DNA of 64,000 bases from Parietaria judaica (GCA_954871525.1 OX940863.1:9648001-9712000), one strand, 5' to 3'. Numbered from the stretch's first letter, positions 49,021 to 61,191 are shown. Numbers and translations: made by a program. The notes: generated by a model not told the origin, from the letters alone.

Positions 49021-49549
49021 GTGAGAAGACGATTTGTATTTTGATGCTGACTTTTTCTTTGTCTTTATTATATGCTTTCCAACTAAGGTCGTAAATATCG
49101 GAATAGCTGCTCATTTTGACCTAGAAATCACTTATAATGGAGAGTAGAGTACCACCCAAATGGACAAGTATATTATAAATGGGAAAGATATAAAAGGAAA
49201 AACAGAAAGTACGACGTTGTCATAATATATAGACCAGTTTAGCATAAAATTGAATATAAAACTGGGCTAAACAAACGAAACCAAAACCGAATCTGTACTA
49301 AAAGCGACTACATTAAAACCAAATGTGTTAAAGAAAAATCGAATACTTATAATCCCATATAGCGGGAAGCGATATGCGGTTATTACAAAACAAATGAACC
49401 AAAAATCGCATTTACCGCATACGACTACAGTTTAAAACATAACTTTAGATTTTATAATACAGAATATATTAACCTCTACTCATGGTTTAAAGTCTGTTTA
49501 GTCAATTTTTCCTTAATAATATGTTATTGAAACTTTATAATATATAATT

Positions 49550-50520
49550 GGGTAAACTGCGGCTAATGTACCCAATGTTTGATTTTCTGCGGATTATGTA
49601 CCCAATGTTTATTTTTGGCGGCTAATGTACCCAATGTTTGATCCGTTAGATATTTTTGGGTTTTCCGTCAGTTGACCGTTAGAGAGTTATATGTACACTT
49701 TTCGTATTTTTGACATAACTCACTCATTTTTTGTCCAAATTTTATGCACGACCTATGGTTGGAAAGATAAGAGATAGATCTACAACTTTAATGTTTTAAG
49801 TTTTGTAAAATCAGTTTTAAAAAAATACGAAATTTCAAGTACAACGTAAAACTGGACATTAGTTTAATGCAAAATATTTGTTTCGAGTAAATTTTAATAT
49901 ACTTAATGACTTTTTATGATGAAATATAAAAGCAAAAAGTTGTAGATAAATGTTTTATCTTTCCAACGAGTGTTTATTTATAAATTTTGGAAAAAAAACG
50001 AGTGAGTTATGCCAAAAATATGAAATATTATTTCACATCACATCTTTTATATTTTTAGCATAACTCACTCAGTTTTTGTCCAAAATTTATAAATAAACAA
50101 CCGTTGGAAAGATAAAAAGTTTATCTACAACTTTTTTGTTTTACGTTTCATCATAAAAAGTCATTAAGTATATTAAAATTTGCTCGAAACAAATATTTTG
50201 CATTAAACTAATGTCCAGTTTTACTTTGTACTTGAAATTTCGTATTTTTTTAAAACTGATTTTACAAAACTTAAAACATTAAAATTGTAGATCTATCTCT
50301 TATCTTTCCAACCATAGGTCGTGCATAAAATTTGGACAAAAAATGAGTGAGTTATGTCAAAAATACGAAAAGTGTACATATAACTCTCTAACGGTCAACT
50401 GACGGAAAACCCAAAAATATCTAACGGATCAAACATTGGGTACATTAGCCGCCAAAAATAAACATTGGGTATATAATCCGCAGAAAATCAAACATTGGGT
50501 ACATTAGCCGCAGTTTACCC
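49550..50520. mobile_element. 971-bp near-perfect palindromic Mutator-like MITE
   Basis: Starts GGGTAAACTGCGGCTAATGT and ends with the inverse. TATATAATT flanks it at 49541-49549 and 50521-50529, a 9-bp duplication. The arms, each about 470 bp, pair almost completely (GTCAGTTGACCGTTAGAGAG with its complement near 50395), leaving a short unpaired centre near 50030. It lies about 600 bp upstream of the ABCC start codon. A single end of the same family is at 57729. Confidence 0.93.
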
Positions 50521-50752
50521 TATATAATTCTTCCTAAACGATAAATACAGTTAAAATATCGATATTATCAAAACTTACTGAATATATATGTCATAAACAT
50601 GGTTTTATTCATTTAAAAAATAAAATAAAAATATGAAGATGATCTTTTAGGTGTAAAAACCGAAGTTGTCCAACTCCAACCCTAATTCAAACGTATCCTT
50701 TTATTTAATGTAAAATGGTCCTTATCACGTGCTCATATGCACATCATGTTCT

Positions 50753-50760
50753 TATATAAT
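50753..50760 (+). promoter_or_regulatory. Putative TATA box of the ABCC gene
   Basis: TATATAAT lies about 375 bp before the start codon, with the leader containing the duplicated segment starting about 30-90 bp later. A CACGTG core lies 25 bp further upstream (about 50727). Inferred from layout only. Confidence 0.4.
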
Positions 50761-51133
50761 TAATGCTCCATCGTTCGCAGCGCAGCCACCAAAACCAAAC
50801 TACTAAAAAGAATCTCTGTCTTTTTTTCGTTTATTTTTTTCTGCGCCATTAACGAATGAGGTGAGCACTTGCCGCTGCAATTTTGGCTGGATTCTCCACT
50901 GAGCAGATCAAGACAGAAACTGAGTGACAAGGACGAGGAGGAGTCACGCTTACAATTGACACACGAGGCATCATAGTTCGTTACCATTCATATTTTGACG
51001 CCACTCTTTCCTTCCGCTTCAAAAGGTGAAAATGAGATCTTTGCCGTTCTGGGTTTTGATCAGAACCATGGAATTCATCCCTTTGCAATGGCGATCTTGA
51101 TCTGGGTAATGATCTCTACGTGACTTCGTAATC

Positions 51134-54100
51134 ATGGGCTCTCTGCATAGACGAGACGAGAGTCTCACCGAGCCTCTGCTCGGAGGAAAACCGGAGATAT
51201 ACGACTCTGGTTTCTTCAGAAAGCTGACGTTTTCATGGATGAATTCTCTCCTTCGCTTCGGATTCTCCAAGCCTCTCCATCTTGACGACATTCCGGCTCT
51301 CTGCGCCGACGACCGAGCCGGCTTGGCCCACCGGGAGTTCGCTCGGGCGTGGGGCTCAGTCTCGCCGCCGCGCGGGAAAGAACAAGAAGGCGCGAACAAG
51401 AACAGGGTCTTGCGTGCAGTACTCAAAGTTCACTACAAAGAGAACATTCCCGTCGCGATTTTCGCGTTCCTGAGGATAATCGCCGTTGTGGGTGCACCTC
51501 TGATACTCTACGCCTTCGTCGATTACGCGGAGAGCGACGAGCGGGACCTCCGGCGGGGCCTCGCCATCGTGGCGTGCCTTGTTGTTTCCAAGGTGGTCGA
51601 GTCGCTGACGCAGAGGCACTGGTTTTTCGGCTCGAGGAGGTCGGGAATGCGGATCAGATCGGCGCTGATGGTGGCCGTCTACGAGAAGCAGCTGAGGCTC
51701 TCGAGCTCGGCGCGGAGGAGACACTCGACGGGCGAGATCGTGAACTATGTCGCCGTGGACGCGTACAGAATGGGCGAGTTTCCGTGGTGGTTTCACCTGG
51801 CTTGGAGCTGCGGACTCCAGCTCTTCATGGCCATCGCCGTCCTCGTCTCTGTTGTCGGCATCGGAGCTCTCCCGGGGTTAATCCCGCTCTTCACCTGCGT
51901 GGTTCTGAACGCGCCGTTCGCGAAGGCGTTGCAGAAGTGTCAGCGGGAATTCATGGCGGCTCAGGACGAGCGGCTGCGAGCCACCTCCGAGATCCTCAAC
52001 AGCATGAAGATCATAAAACTCCAGTCGTGGGAGGAGCAGTTCAAGGGCTTGATCGAGTCGCACCGCAGCCGTGAGTTCCGGTGGCTCTCAGAGCTGCAGA
52101 TCAAGAAGGCGTTCGGGACGTTCCTCTACTGGATGGCACCGACCGTCGTGTCCTCCGTGGTGTTCTTCGGCTGCATCTTCCTTGGGGGCGCGACGCTCAA
52201 CTCCGGCATGATCTTCACCGTGCTCGCCACACTACGGAGCATGGCGGAGCCGGTGAGGATGATCCCCGAAGCTCTCACGGCGTTGATCCAAGTGAAGGTG
52301 TCGTTCGACAGGCTCGACTCGTTGCTGCTCGACGACGAGCTCGGGGAGGACGGACAACAGAGAGGAAAGTACTCCGTCACTACCACGGAAACGAGCATCG
52401 AAGTTCGGGAAGGCATTTTCGGGTGGGACACAGAAGGATCGACAATGCCAACCCTTCGCGGATTGGATCTTAGGGTGGTTTCGGGGCAGAAAATCGCGGT
52501 TTGCGGACCGGTCGGAGCCGGGAAGTCATCGCTCTTGTATGCGGTACTCGGAGAGATTCCAAAACTATCAGGATCAGTAAGTAAAAATGATTAAACAAAC
52601 ATAATTATGTCAGTAATTTACAAGATATTTTGCTCTAATTCTTGCTTGTTTACAGGTTGATGTGTTCGGATCAATCGCGTATGTTTCTCAGACTTCATGG
52701 ATCCAAAGCGGGACGATCCGCGAGAACATTCTGTACGGGAAGGTGATGGAGAAGGAGAGGTACGACAATGCCATAGACGCCTGTGCTTTGGACAGTGACA
52801 TCAATGGCTTCGACCATGGAGATCTCACAGAGATAGGGCAGAGAGGGATCAACATGAGCGGCGGGCAGAAGCAGAGGATTCAGCTGGCCCGAGCAGTGTA
52901 CAGCGATGCCGATGTCTATCTCCTCGACGACCCTTTCAGCGCTGTCGATGCTCAAACTGCCGCCGTGCTCTTCAACGTGAGAAACACGCCTTTTTGTTTC
53001 ATGTCTATTCCGAAGGGGTGAAACCGGGACTTGGGACCGGTATTTTAGCCATGTACCAGTACCGGTATTTTATAACTTCTTGTAAAAACGATATTTTCGG
53101 TTACCGATAGCCATTACATGGATCGGTAAAAATCCGGTAATCGGAAAAAGCTGGAATTTACCGGTTTCGAACCAATATCCACATACGTGTTTCAATAACC
53201 GGGAGCGAATACCGGAATATACTGGTTCATGGTTTGCTAAAAAAACGTTTCGGTCACAACAGGGACCGGTAAAATGCCGGTTTTGGTTGTCAATCCCGAA
53301 ATTCCACAATTAAACTGATACCGTGAGTCGGTATAAAAAACCGGTGACCCGGTCCCTACTATATCGTTTATCGGATTTAATCTTTTGGAATGAAATGCAG
53401 GAGTGCGTAATGAGTGCTCTTAGAAGCAAGACAGTGATTCTGGTCACTCATCAAGTGGAGTTTCTCTCTAGTGTTGATAGGATCCTGGTACAACTTTGAG
53501 AGCACTCTGATATCTTCAACAAATTGTTAATATATTGAATTTTCTAACAAACTAAATCATTTTTCATTTCTTTCTTTTTTGTAGGTTATGGAAGGCGGCA
53601 AGATTACACAATCCGGGAGTTATGTGGAGCTACTGGAAGCCGGGATGGCATTTGAGCAGCTAGTGAACGCTCACAAGGACTCGGTAACAACTTTAGCTCC
53701 TTCAAACAATGAAAGCCGAGGAGAGAATCGCTCTTCCAAACTAAGCAGCAAAGGCGAAGTCTCCGTGAAAGGCCCGCCGGGAGTTCAACTGACGCAAGAG
53801 GAAGAGAAAGGGATCGGTGACTTGGGTCTCAAGCCATTCCGGGATTATATATCGGTCTCCAACGGCACGCTTTTCTTGTCCTTGAGCGTAGCAACGCTGG
53901 TTGGTTTTGTCGCTCTTCAAGTCGTTGCGACTTATTGGTTAGCGCTCGGCCTTCAGATTCCAAGCATCACGAGTGTTGTGCTTATTGCTGTTTACTCGGG
54001 GATTTCGTTGCTTTGCACCGTCTTCGTGTACCTGAGGTCGTTTTTCTCGGCGCATCTTGGGCTTAAAGCTTCGAAAGCCTTCTTCTCCGGTTTCACCGAT

Positions 54101-56664
54101 TCCATTTTTAAAGCTCCCATGCTCTTCTTTGATTCCACTCCAGTAGGCCGAATCTTGACCCGAGTAAGTTCCTTTTTTTTTTTTTGCGGATAAAAAACGT
54201 GCTAACGAAAATATATGATAAGTACAAATTTATTAAAATCGATTACTATTCAGCGACTCATTATTAGCGTATAATACTTTTGCGCAGGCTGCATCGGATT
54301 TAAGCGTTCTGGACAACGACATTCCTTTTGCCCTTGTCTATGTTCTAGCCGCCGGTGTTGAATATATTGGAACAATTGGAATTATGGCTTCCGTAACGTG
54401 GCAAGTTCTCGTCGTTGCAACTTTCAGTATAGTCGCTAGTAAATACGTTCAGGTCGGTCCATAAAATCTTCCTTATTCTTCGTTACATCGATTTCGTATA
54501 AGATAATACCAAATCTTTTTTCCTCATGTTATTTTAAAGGATTACTATCTAGCTACCGCAAGAGAGCTAGTGAGAATTAACGGAACAACTAAAGCTCCCA
54601 TTACCAACTTCGTGTCTGAGTCCTCACTCGGTGCAGTGACGATAAGAGCGTTTCGTTCGGTCGACCGGTTCTTCCAAAACTACCTCAAGCTAGTTGACAC
54701 AGACGCTGCATTGTTCTTCTTGTCCAACGCTTCCATCGAGTGGGTCGTTCTCAGGATCGAACTTCTTCAGAATTTAACTCTCTTCACCGCTGCGTTTTTC
54801 CTCGTTCTGCTTCCGAAGGGCCAGGTCCCAGCAGGCACGTAATCAGTTTGAATCCGATCTGTAAAACGTAAATGTCGTGATTCCATGGAAGTTCACATTG
54901 TTAGTTTCTTTCGAGTTCTGTGCAGGGCTTGTGGGACTCTCACTTTCGTACGCGTTGTCACTCACGGGGACGCATATCTTCATGACCAGATGGTATTGCA
55001 ACCTCTCAAACTACATCGTATCAGTTGAAAGGATCAAACAGTTCATGCAAATTCCGCCGGAGCCTCCCGCCATTATTGAGGCGAACCGACCGTCTCCGTC
55101 GTGGCCCTCCAAGGGTCGGATCGAGTTGTGTTCTCTCGAGGTAACACAATCACTGTCGAACACATTGTAGCAGCAATCAAATGACTCAAAGCCAATCCAG
55201 CTACATCCTTCCCTTTTCGATCTTGCAGATTCGATATCGGCCGAATTCTCCATTAGTTTTGAAGGGAATCTCGTGCACGTTCAAGGAAGGGACTCGTGTG
55301 GGAGTTGTGGGCAGGACCGGAAGCGGAAAAACTACGCTCATTAGCGCCTTGTTCCGGTTGGTAGAGCCGACGAGAGGGAAAATCGTCGTGGACGGGATCG
55401 ACATATGCTCAATAGGACTAAGAGATTTGAGGATGAAGCTCAGCATCATACCGCAAGAGCCGACGCTCTTCAAGGGAAGCATCAGAACCAACTTGGATCC
55501 TCTCGGCCTCTACTCCGACGACCAAATTTGGAGCGTAAGTTAACCGAGAAGTCAAAAAATGAATTTACTGCCACTGATTATACCGATTATCAATTTTTAA
55601 ACGTTAATACATATGTAGAAATCAAATACCGATATGCCATGCAGCAGTGGTCTAAAAACCGCAACCGAACACCGTTTTTACAAATATGCATAGGAATCTT
55701 GCCTTAATTTTAAGATCATATAAATTGGTTAATGATAGTTTTCATCCTTTTCACTTACTATTAAACATGATAAATAATTTATTTGCATTATGCTTATATT
55801 GTTAAATTTATAGATGTTATGTCTAAATTTTTTCTTTTATAGTATTTTTGGTCATATTTTTCAAAGCGGTAAATGCTGTAAGAAAATTTAATAGTAGCAC
55901 ATTCTAAATACCTAATATTCAATAAATACAGTTAGAATTCAAAAGTTCGGTATTTGGGTTACGATTGTGAAATACTGCACCGCGTTTACCTCGTTCACCC
56001 TACGGAAGAATTCTCTTCTGTACCGGGTTTTGCTCGATTTTCCGACATTTGACTAAAAAACTTTTCCATCATCTCTAGGCTCTGGAGAAGTGTCAGCTTA
56101 AAGCGACAGTGAGTAGTCTTCCAAAGCTTCTGGATTCCTCTGGTGAGCTTATTCTTTGCCTTTGCTGGTTTTCCGATTCCGTCCTCAACTCGCATTCCCG
56201 TAAAAAAATCCCCGTCCCGCTTTGCCTGAAACAGTGAGCGACGAGGGAGAGAATTGGAGCGCGGGGCAGCGCCAGCTCTTCTGCCTCGGGCGAGTCCTTC
56301 TGAAGAGGAACAGAATCCTCGTCCTCGACGAGGCCACCGCGTCGATCGACTTCGCCACTGACGCCATCCTCCAGAGAATCATCAGAGAAGAGTTCGCGGA
56401 TTGCACGGTCGTCACCGTCGCTCACCGAGTGCCTACCGTGATCGACAGTGACATGGTCATGGTCCTCTCTTACGGTACGTATATAACTTCCGATCTTGCA
56501 TGATCAGAAACTGGGAAAAACACCATTGACGAATCTATGTATGATCATGTTTGGTGTCAGGGACATTGGTGGAGTATGACGAGCCTTCGAAGCTCATCGA
56601 CGCGAACTCGTATTTCGCGAAGCTTGTTGCAGAGTACTGGTCAAGCTGCAAAAGGAATTCATAG
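51134..56664 (+). CDS. ABCC8: ABC transporter C family (MRP) member, ABCC8-like, without TMD0
   Basis: Eleven exons: 51134-52576, 52656-52976, 53401-53487, 53585-54163, 54288-54452, 54540-54834, 54926-55140, 55229-55534, 56079-56142, 56235-56474 and 56561-56664. All phases agree, giving 1272 aa. Intron 6 must use a GC donor (GCAG|GCACGT). Order: TMD1, NBD1 with Walker [10 protein letters not shown] (458-466), MSGGQ (548) and VYLLDD (568), TMD2, NBD2 with GRTGSGKTT (1063), WSAGQ (1166) and ILVLDE (1186). Both H-loops (THQVEF, AHRVPT) are present, so ATPase competence is expected. Full-length ABCCs have about 1460-1500 aa with an N-terminal TMD0. Here an in-frame stop precedes the ATG and no TMD0 exon is visible upstream. 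Family members move glutathione or other conjugates across vacuolar or plasma membranes; the substrate is unknown. Confidence 0.92.
53013..53358. mobile_element. hAT-like MITE inside ABCC intron 2
   Basis: Ends AAGGGGTGAAACCGGGACTT and, on the minus strand, TAGGGACCGGGTCACCGG are loosely inverted. CTATTCCG (53005-53012) and CTATATCG (53359-53366) are an imperfect 8-bp duplication. The interior is full of ACCGGTA words. Removing it would leave an intron of about 70 bp, close to the gene's other introns. Confidence 0.6.
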
Positions 56665-57127
56665 CAAATTCGGAAAATTTGATGGCTAATGATGGGAATC
56701 AACTAAGCTGTTAACGGAATTTTGCGATGAAGCAGAGACATTAGAGAGCAAAAATCACGTCCCCAGTCATGGAAAGAGAAACGGAAATTCCGTTTCTCTC
56801 GCACGGAATTTAAATAACGTCTTTGAGAATGTAAGCAAGGGCATTCTCATTATAAGCTAAGATCACTCCTCGTTCTAAAATAAGTAAAAAATAAAATTGA
56901 ATTCGTCAATACAAAATAAACGTAGTAGGTTAAAAGACTAATCTTGTTGTTATGTCGTAAAAAAAAAAAAAAAAAAAAAAAGCTGTTGATTACTAATTCC
57001 AAGGATCCAATGCTTTAGTGTGGCGAGTTGATGCTCTGAGCAATATTCTTCGATTGGATTAGGGTCGTAAACTACTCGATGAGCCAGGTTCACTGGGTTT
57101 TTGCTTATCTTTGTCTGAACTCTCAAC

Positions 57128-57704
57128 CAAGGTTCTAATTATCGATATCGATATCGTTTCGCACTCTCCAAGTTACGGATATATCGCTTGCCGACGGGTA
57201 TGCCGATGGATAAATCCGAAGAAAAAGTTATATCGCTTGCCGAGAATATCGCATAATTTCGCGGATATATCGCATGCCGATCAAACTATCGGCGGATATT
57301 TTCAAAAATATTTTTATTATTTCAGTCATATTTTTATATAGTTTCTAAATTACCAATTTAATAAATATGACACGTAGTTATAGCCTAAAAAACACTCATA
57401 AACCATAGTATAACACAAACATATAACATAAAAGTCATACCTCGTAACATAATGTCGACATAACATAAAATAAGTTAGACATTATAATAAAGTCATAGAG
57501 TACAAACATAAATATGAAGCACGATTTTAAATGTTGATATCGATGTCGTTTCACACTCTCTATTATACGGATATATCGACGCTTGCCGACGGATAAATGG
57601 GAATAAATGGATACATCGATTTTCTACGAATATCGTATCGCACTTTTCATTTTCTGGGCACGTCGTGGATATATCGAGGACATATCCGGATATTTAAAAC
57701 CATG
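57128..57704. mobile_element. hAT-like MITE with perfect 8-bp TSD
   Basis: Ends CAAGGTTCTAATTATCGATA and, on the minus strand, CATGGTTTTAAATATCCGGA are imperfect inverted repeats. CTCTCAAC flanks the element at 57120-57127 and 57705-57712. Inside, two GATATCG..GTTTC(G/A)CACTCTC blocks form a diverged internal repeat. No coding capacity. Confidence 0.85.
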
Positions 57705-57728
57705 CTCTCAACTATACTTTAAAAATTA

Positions 57729-57860
57729 GGGTAAATTGCGGCCAATGTACACAATGTTTTACCGATTGCGATCTATGTGCCCAATGTTTATTTTTGCTGG
57801 CTAATATACCCAAACTCGCTTCCGTTAGATATTTTCGTGCGCCCCTTCATGTGACCGTCA
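57729..57860 (+). mobile_element. Single end of the palindromic MITE family
   Basis: GGGTAAATTGCGGCCAATGT and the following GTACACAATGTTT, ATGTGCCCAATGTTTATTTT and CCGTTAGATATTTT align with the arm of the 49550 element. No inverted partner was found, so this is a truncated copy. Confidence 0.7.
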
Positions 57861-57965
57861 ACCTACGCCACATATTTTCCATCCAAGCTGCCGTGTCACC
57901 CGAAATTCCCCCTAAAATTTTCACAGATAATGGAAGAACCATTGTCGTGTCAATGCAGGCCACAA

Positions 57966-58332
57966 CGAACTCGGCCCGAAAATTCAACCCGATCCCGGTT
58001 CAAAAAATTCAACCCGAACTCGGTCCGAAAAAGTCGACCCGAGCCCGGTCCAAAAAAGTCAACCCGAGTCCGGTAAAAAAACTCAACCCCAAACCCAGTC
58101 TAAAAAATTCAACCAGGACCGGTCCAAAAGAGTCAACTTGAACCTGGCCCGAAAAAGTCAACACAAACTCGGCCAAAAAAGTCAACCGAACTCACTCCAA
58201 AAATAGTCAACCCGAGCCCGGTCCCAAAAAGTTAAACCGAGCCCATTCAGAAATAGTCAACCCGGGTCCGGTCCGAAAAAGTCAATCGGACACCGGTCCG
58301 AAAAAATTAACCTGAGCCCGGTCCGAAAAAGG
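57966..58332. repeat. Minisatellite with about 24-26 bp units
   Basis: About fifteen degenerate copies of GTCAACCCGAGCCCGGTCCG plus an A-run follow one another. Unit length wobbles, so reading frame is not kept. It follows the truncated MITE end. Open frames through it are by-products of the repeat. Confidence 0.85.
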
Positions 58333-59299
58333 CATGTTTCTAATACTATGTCACTTAATAATATGCTTGTATTTAAAATTTATTTTTGGTACTTCTGTCA
58401 CTATTAGGGTAAATCAGTGATTCGTGACAACAATCACGAATCATGCCTGATTAGGAATTCTATGTTCAACATAATACATTGAACATAATATATGCATTGT
58501 CGTCCTTGTGGAGCTAGAAATGGGACAAATGGACATACACACTCGAGCTACGGCAAAAGTGTAGTGCTTTTACCAACCTCGATTACTTTCCACTATAACT
58601 CTTTGCTAAACTCTTAAGTGTGTATTATTATATCTTTTTGAACACTGGCGTCCATCGATACAATCAAATGAGGTGAAAAACCGGTCTTAAATTGATTTTT
58701 CAAATTGTTAAATATATAAAGATGATATACAATTCTAAAGGCAATACTTTTACTTAAAATTGGAATCTTTTTTTCTTTTCTCGTTTTTTTACCCGGTGCT
58801 GGGTGTTTAACAACAACAACAAAAAATACCCTTTTTCAAGCCAAAACCGGACTTGGACTAATATCAATCCCACTCATTCTTATATAATTTTTTTTTTCGA
58901 TTTTTTTTAAAGTAATCAAATAAGGTACTATAATAAAGTAATATAATGGTAATTGTGTTGTTGATAATTTGGAGCATGAATGGAGTAGTATTTATGAAGA
59001 ATTGCACATTGAAGTTTGAATGAACTATTCTTTCTTAGTTTTGAAACATTCACCATTTGGACTTTGGGGAAGTGTCGCCGACATGATAAATAAGTTGATT
59101 AGACATTATCACGTAGTTTATTTATTTATCGCATTTTATGGTATTGTATAATTCTACTAGTTCTGCAATATTTAGCATGCTACACGACAAATCACTATTT
59201 ATTTAGAGCAATTATACCTCTTTCATGAAAGAGCACAATGATAGTTTCATTTCATGTATTGCTGTTTTCTTGCTTGTATAACATTTAGCAAGATGACAA
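58333..59299. other. AT-rich intergenic DNA
   Basis: No supported feature other than simple-sequence runs. It lies at the 3' end of the F-box gene. Confidence 0.5.
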
Positions 59300-61191
59300 C
59301 TAAAATAAGTGTAATCCTTGAATCGCTGAATAATCCCACTCCAACTTGAAGAATGTAGAGGTATAATTTGGAATCGAAGCGAGATTGTCCAACAAGTGAC
59401 GAAACTGCTCGCGTTCAATTCCTCCGGTACACTTGATTTTTTGTTCAATTCCTTCGATGCTCTCAATCTTCGCAGCTTTCAGGCATTTGGTTTGACTTAC
59501 CATCTCGCAAAAAACCTACATACACAGCAAAGAAGAGGATTGTTAGTGTTTGTAAGCCAAGCTGGAAAAGTTTTTCTCCAAATGCCTTTGAGATAATATT
59601 ATGTTCCCTAGGTCAATAAGGTTGGCATAAGTGGTTTAACATTTGATCATTAAGATCGGAAGTTCAATACCTCGTAAACAAAAAATATTAAGAACCACAC
59701 TGATTAAAAATTACACTCGGTAGAACAATGAAAGTCTAGGGTAATCCCGGTTGTCGTATGAAAAATTACCTCAATATAATTTTCATCTTCATTGCGCATT
59801 TGCACTCTCTTAGGATGACAACTCCAAATCAGTCCTTGTATATAGCCCAGGCGATGAGCTAAATGCTTAATTTGAAGATTGCTAAAGTCTAAACAGTCCA
59901 CTTACCAACGGGGGGATTATAACTTCACTCAACTCTTTAATATTAAAAATCACTCTGTTATGATCTACCTGTCATTTACAATAGAACCAATAATCATTGC
60001 GATAAACTCAATCACAGTATTGATTAATAAATATATGCAAACAAGAGCATAAAGTTATACCTGCATGTGACTAGATTCTGGTCGAAATACTATAACATCA
60101 AAAGGAACACGGGCAAGGTATTCCCTATCTCAAGAAACAAAAGAGGGTTGAGTCGGCCACCTGCGATGGGTATTTCATAGCTGAAATCCATGGAACCATG
60201 AATGATGTTTGTTGAAACCAATCCAGGCAAGCGTCCACCACCCGTTGTGAACTCAAAATTTGATAGACTGGGAGCATCAATTTCAATAGCTTCAATCGCA
60301 TAACAACGATATAGCCGGAGATGCTTAAGCCGCTGCAAAGAGATCCGGATCCTTCGCAAAAGTGGGCAATCCATTAAAAGTAGAACCTCCAAGAAAGGAA
60401 ATCTAGAGATGTGTAAATGAAATAGATCATCGTCGATACAAATTTCGTCCAACACTAGTTTTCTCATATTATAGCAAGAAGTCAGGTCAATCACACATCG
60501 CTTACGAGTCACACCAAGCTGAAAGAGAAAGTGATCGAGAGAGGGGGCATCAACAGAAACGTTGTTTAATTCCTCAGCGAGTCACAAGTTTGTTAGGCTT
60601 AGAAATATTGAGATTTTCCAAGCCCTTAACGTAACAAAGATCAAGGCCAGCGAGGTTAGGACAACTGCGGTTAATATTGCAAACAATATTCTCACTTAAG
60701 ATAATACCACCTAGCTTTAGTTTCTGCAGGCGGAAAAACTCGGAACAACCGCAAAGTATTGATGAGTTGACAACGAATGTTGTTTCAGGGAGAGCATAGC
60801 CATATGAACCGACACGGAAAGATATCTCGAAAGCACCACAGTGAAGAGCTAATGGCAACCATGTATCGACCACAGGAACAAAATCCGAAGCTTCAAGACA
60901 TAGATTTATGTCCATGCTTTCTATGCGAAGCTTGTGTTGAACGAAGTATTGCAGAGAGCTATCGACATAGTCTAAGTATTTTCAAAGCCTCTCCTTGTCC
61001 TTGGAGATAATAATAGTACGGGGTTCACCAAATATTAATCTAGGAAAAGACTTCCGAGTGAAATTCCATTGCTTCGACAGCACAGAAGTTCGAGCCGCGT
61101 CTCTGGGAGAGAGAAATGACAATATCCGATGCAAAATACCAGTCGGAAGGTCAACAATTTTGTCTCTTCTCTTGCCAACTTTAGGCTCCAT
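59300..61191 (-). pseudogene. F-box/LRR/FBD protein gene with stop and frameshifts
   Basis: The minus strand begins at 61191 with a short lead and the F-box DLPTGILHRILSFLSPRDAA. It continues through leucine-rich-repeat-like text (60915-60090) to a C-terminal exon ending at 59300, a normal F-box/FBD/LRR plan. Such proteins are substrate receptors of SCF ubiquitin ligases. The frame is broken by TGA at 60982-60984, by a one-base shift near 60577, by another near 60108, and probably by a third near 59904. Protein similarity resumes directly after each. Likely exon borders include a donor at about 60060, exons near 59904-59969 and 59771-59901, and a last exon from about 59515. It could be a recent pseudogene or, less likely, carry sequencing indels. 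Confidence 0.75.

Noticed and set aside
49550..50520. MicroRNA precursor
   Set aside because: The hairpin is far too long and has MITE ends with a 9-bp duplication; it may yield siRNAs but is not a MIR gene by structure.
51349..52473. Long frames on both strands over ABCC exon 1
   Set aside because: Shadows of a GC-rich exon; only the frame from 51134 matches a protein family.
57794..58141. 115-residue Lys/Pro/Asn-rich protein
   Set aside because: Translation of the minisatellite; unit length is not a multiple of three, so no repeat is kept in the protein.
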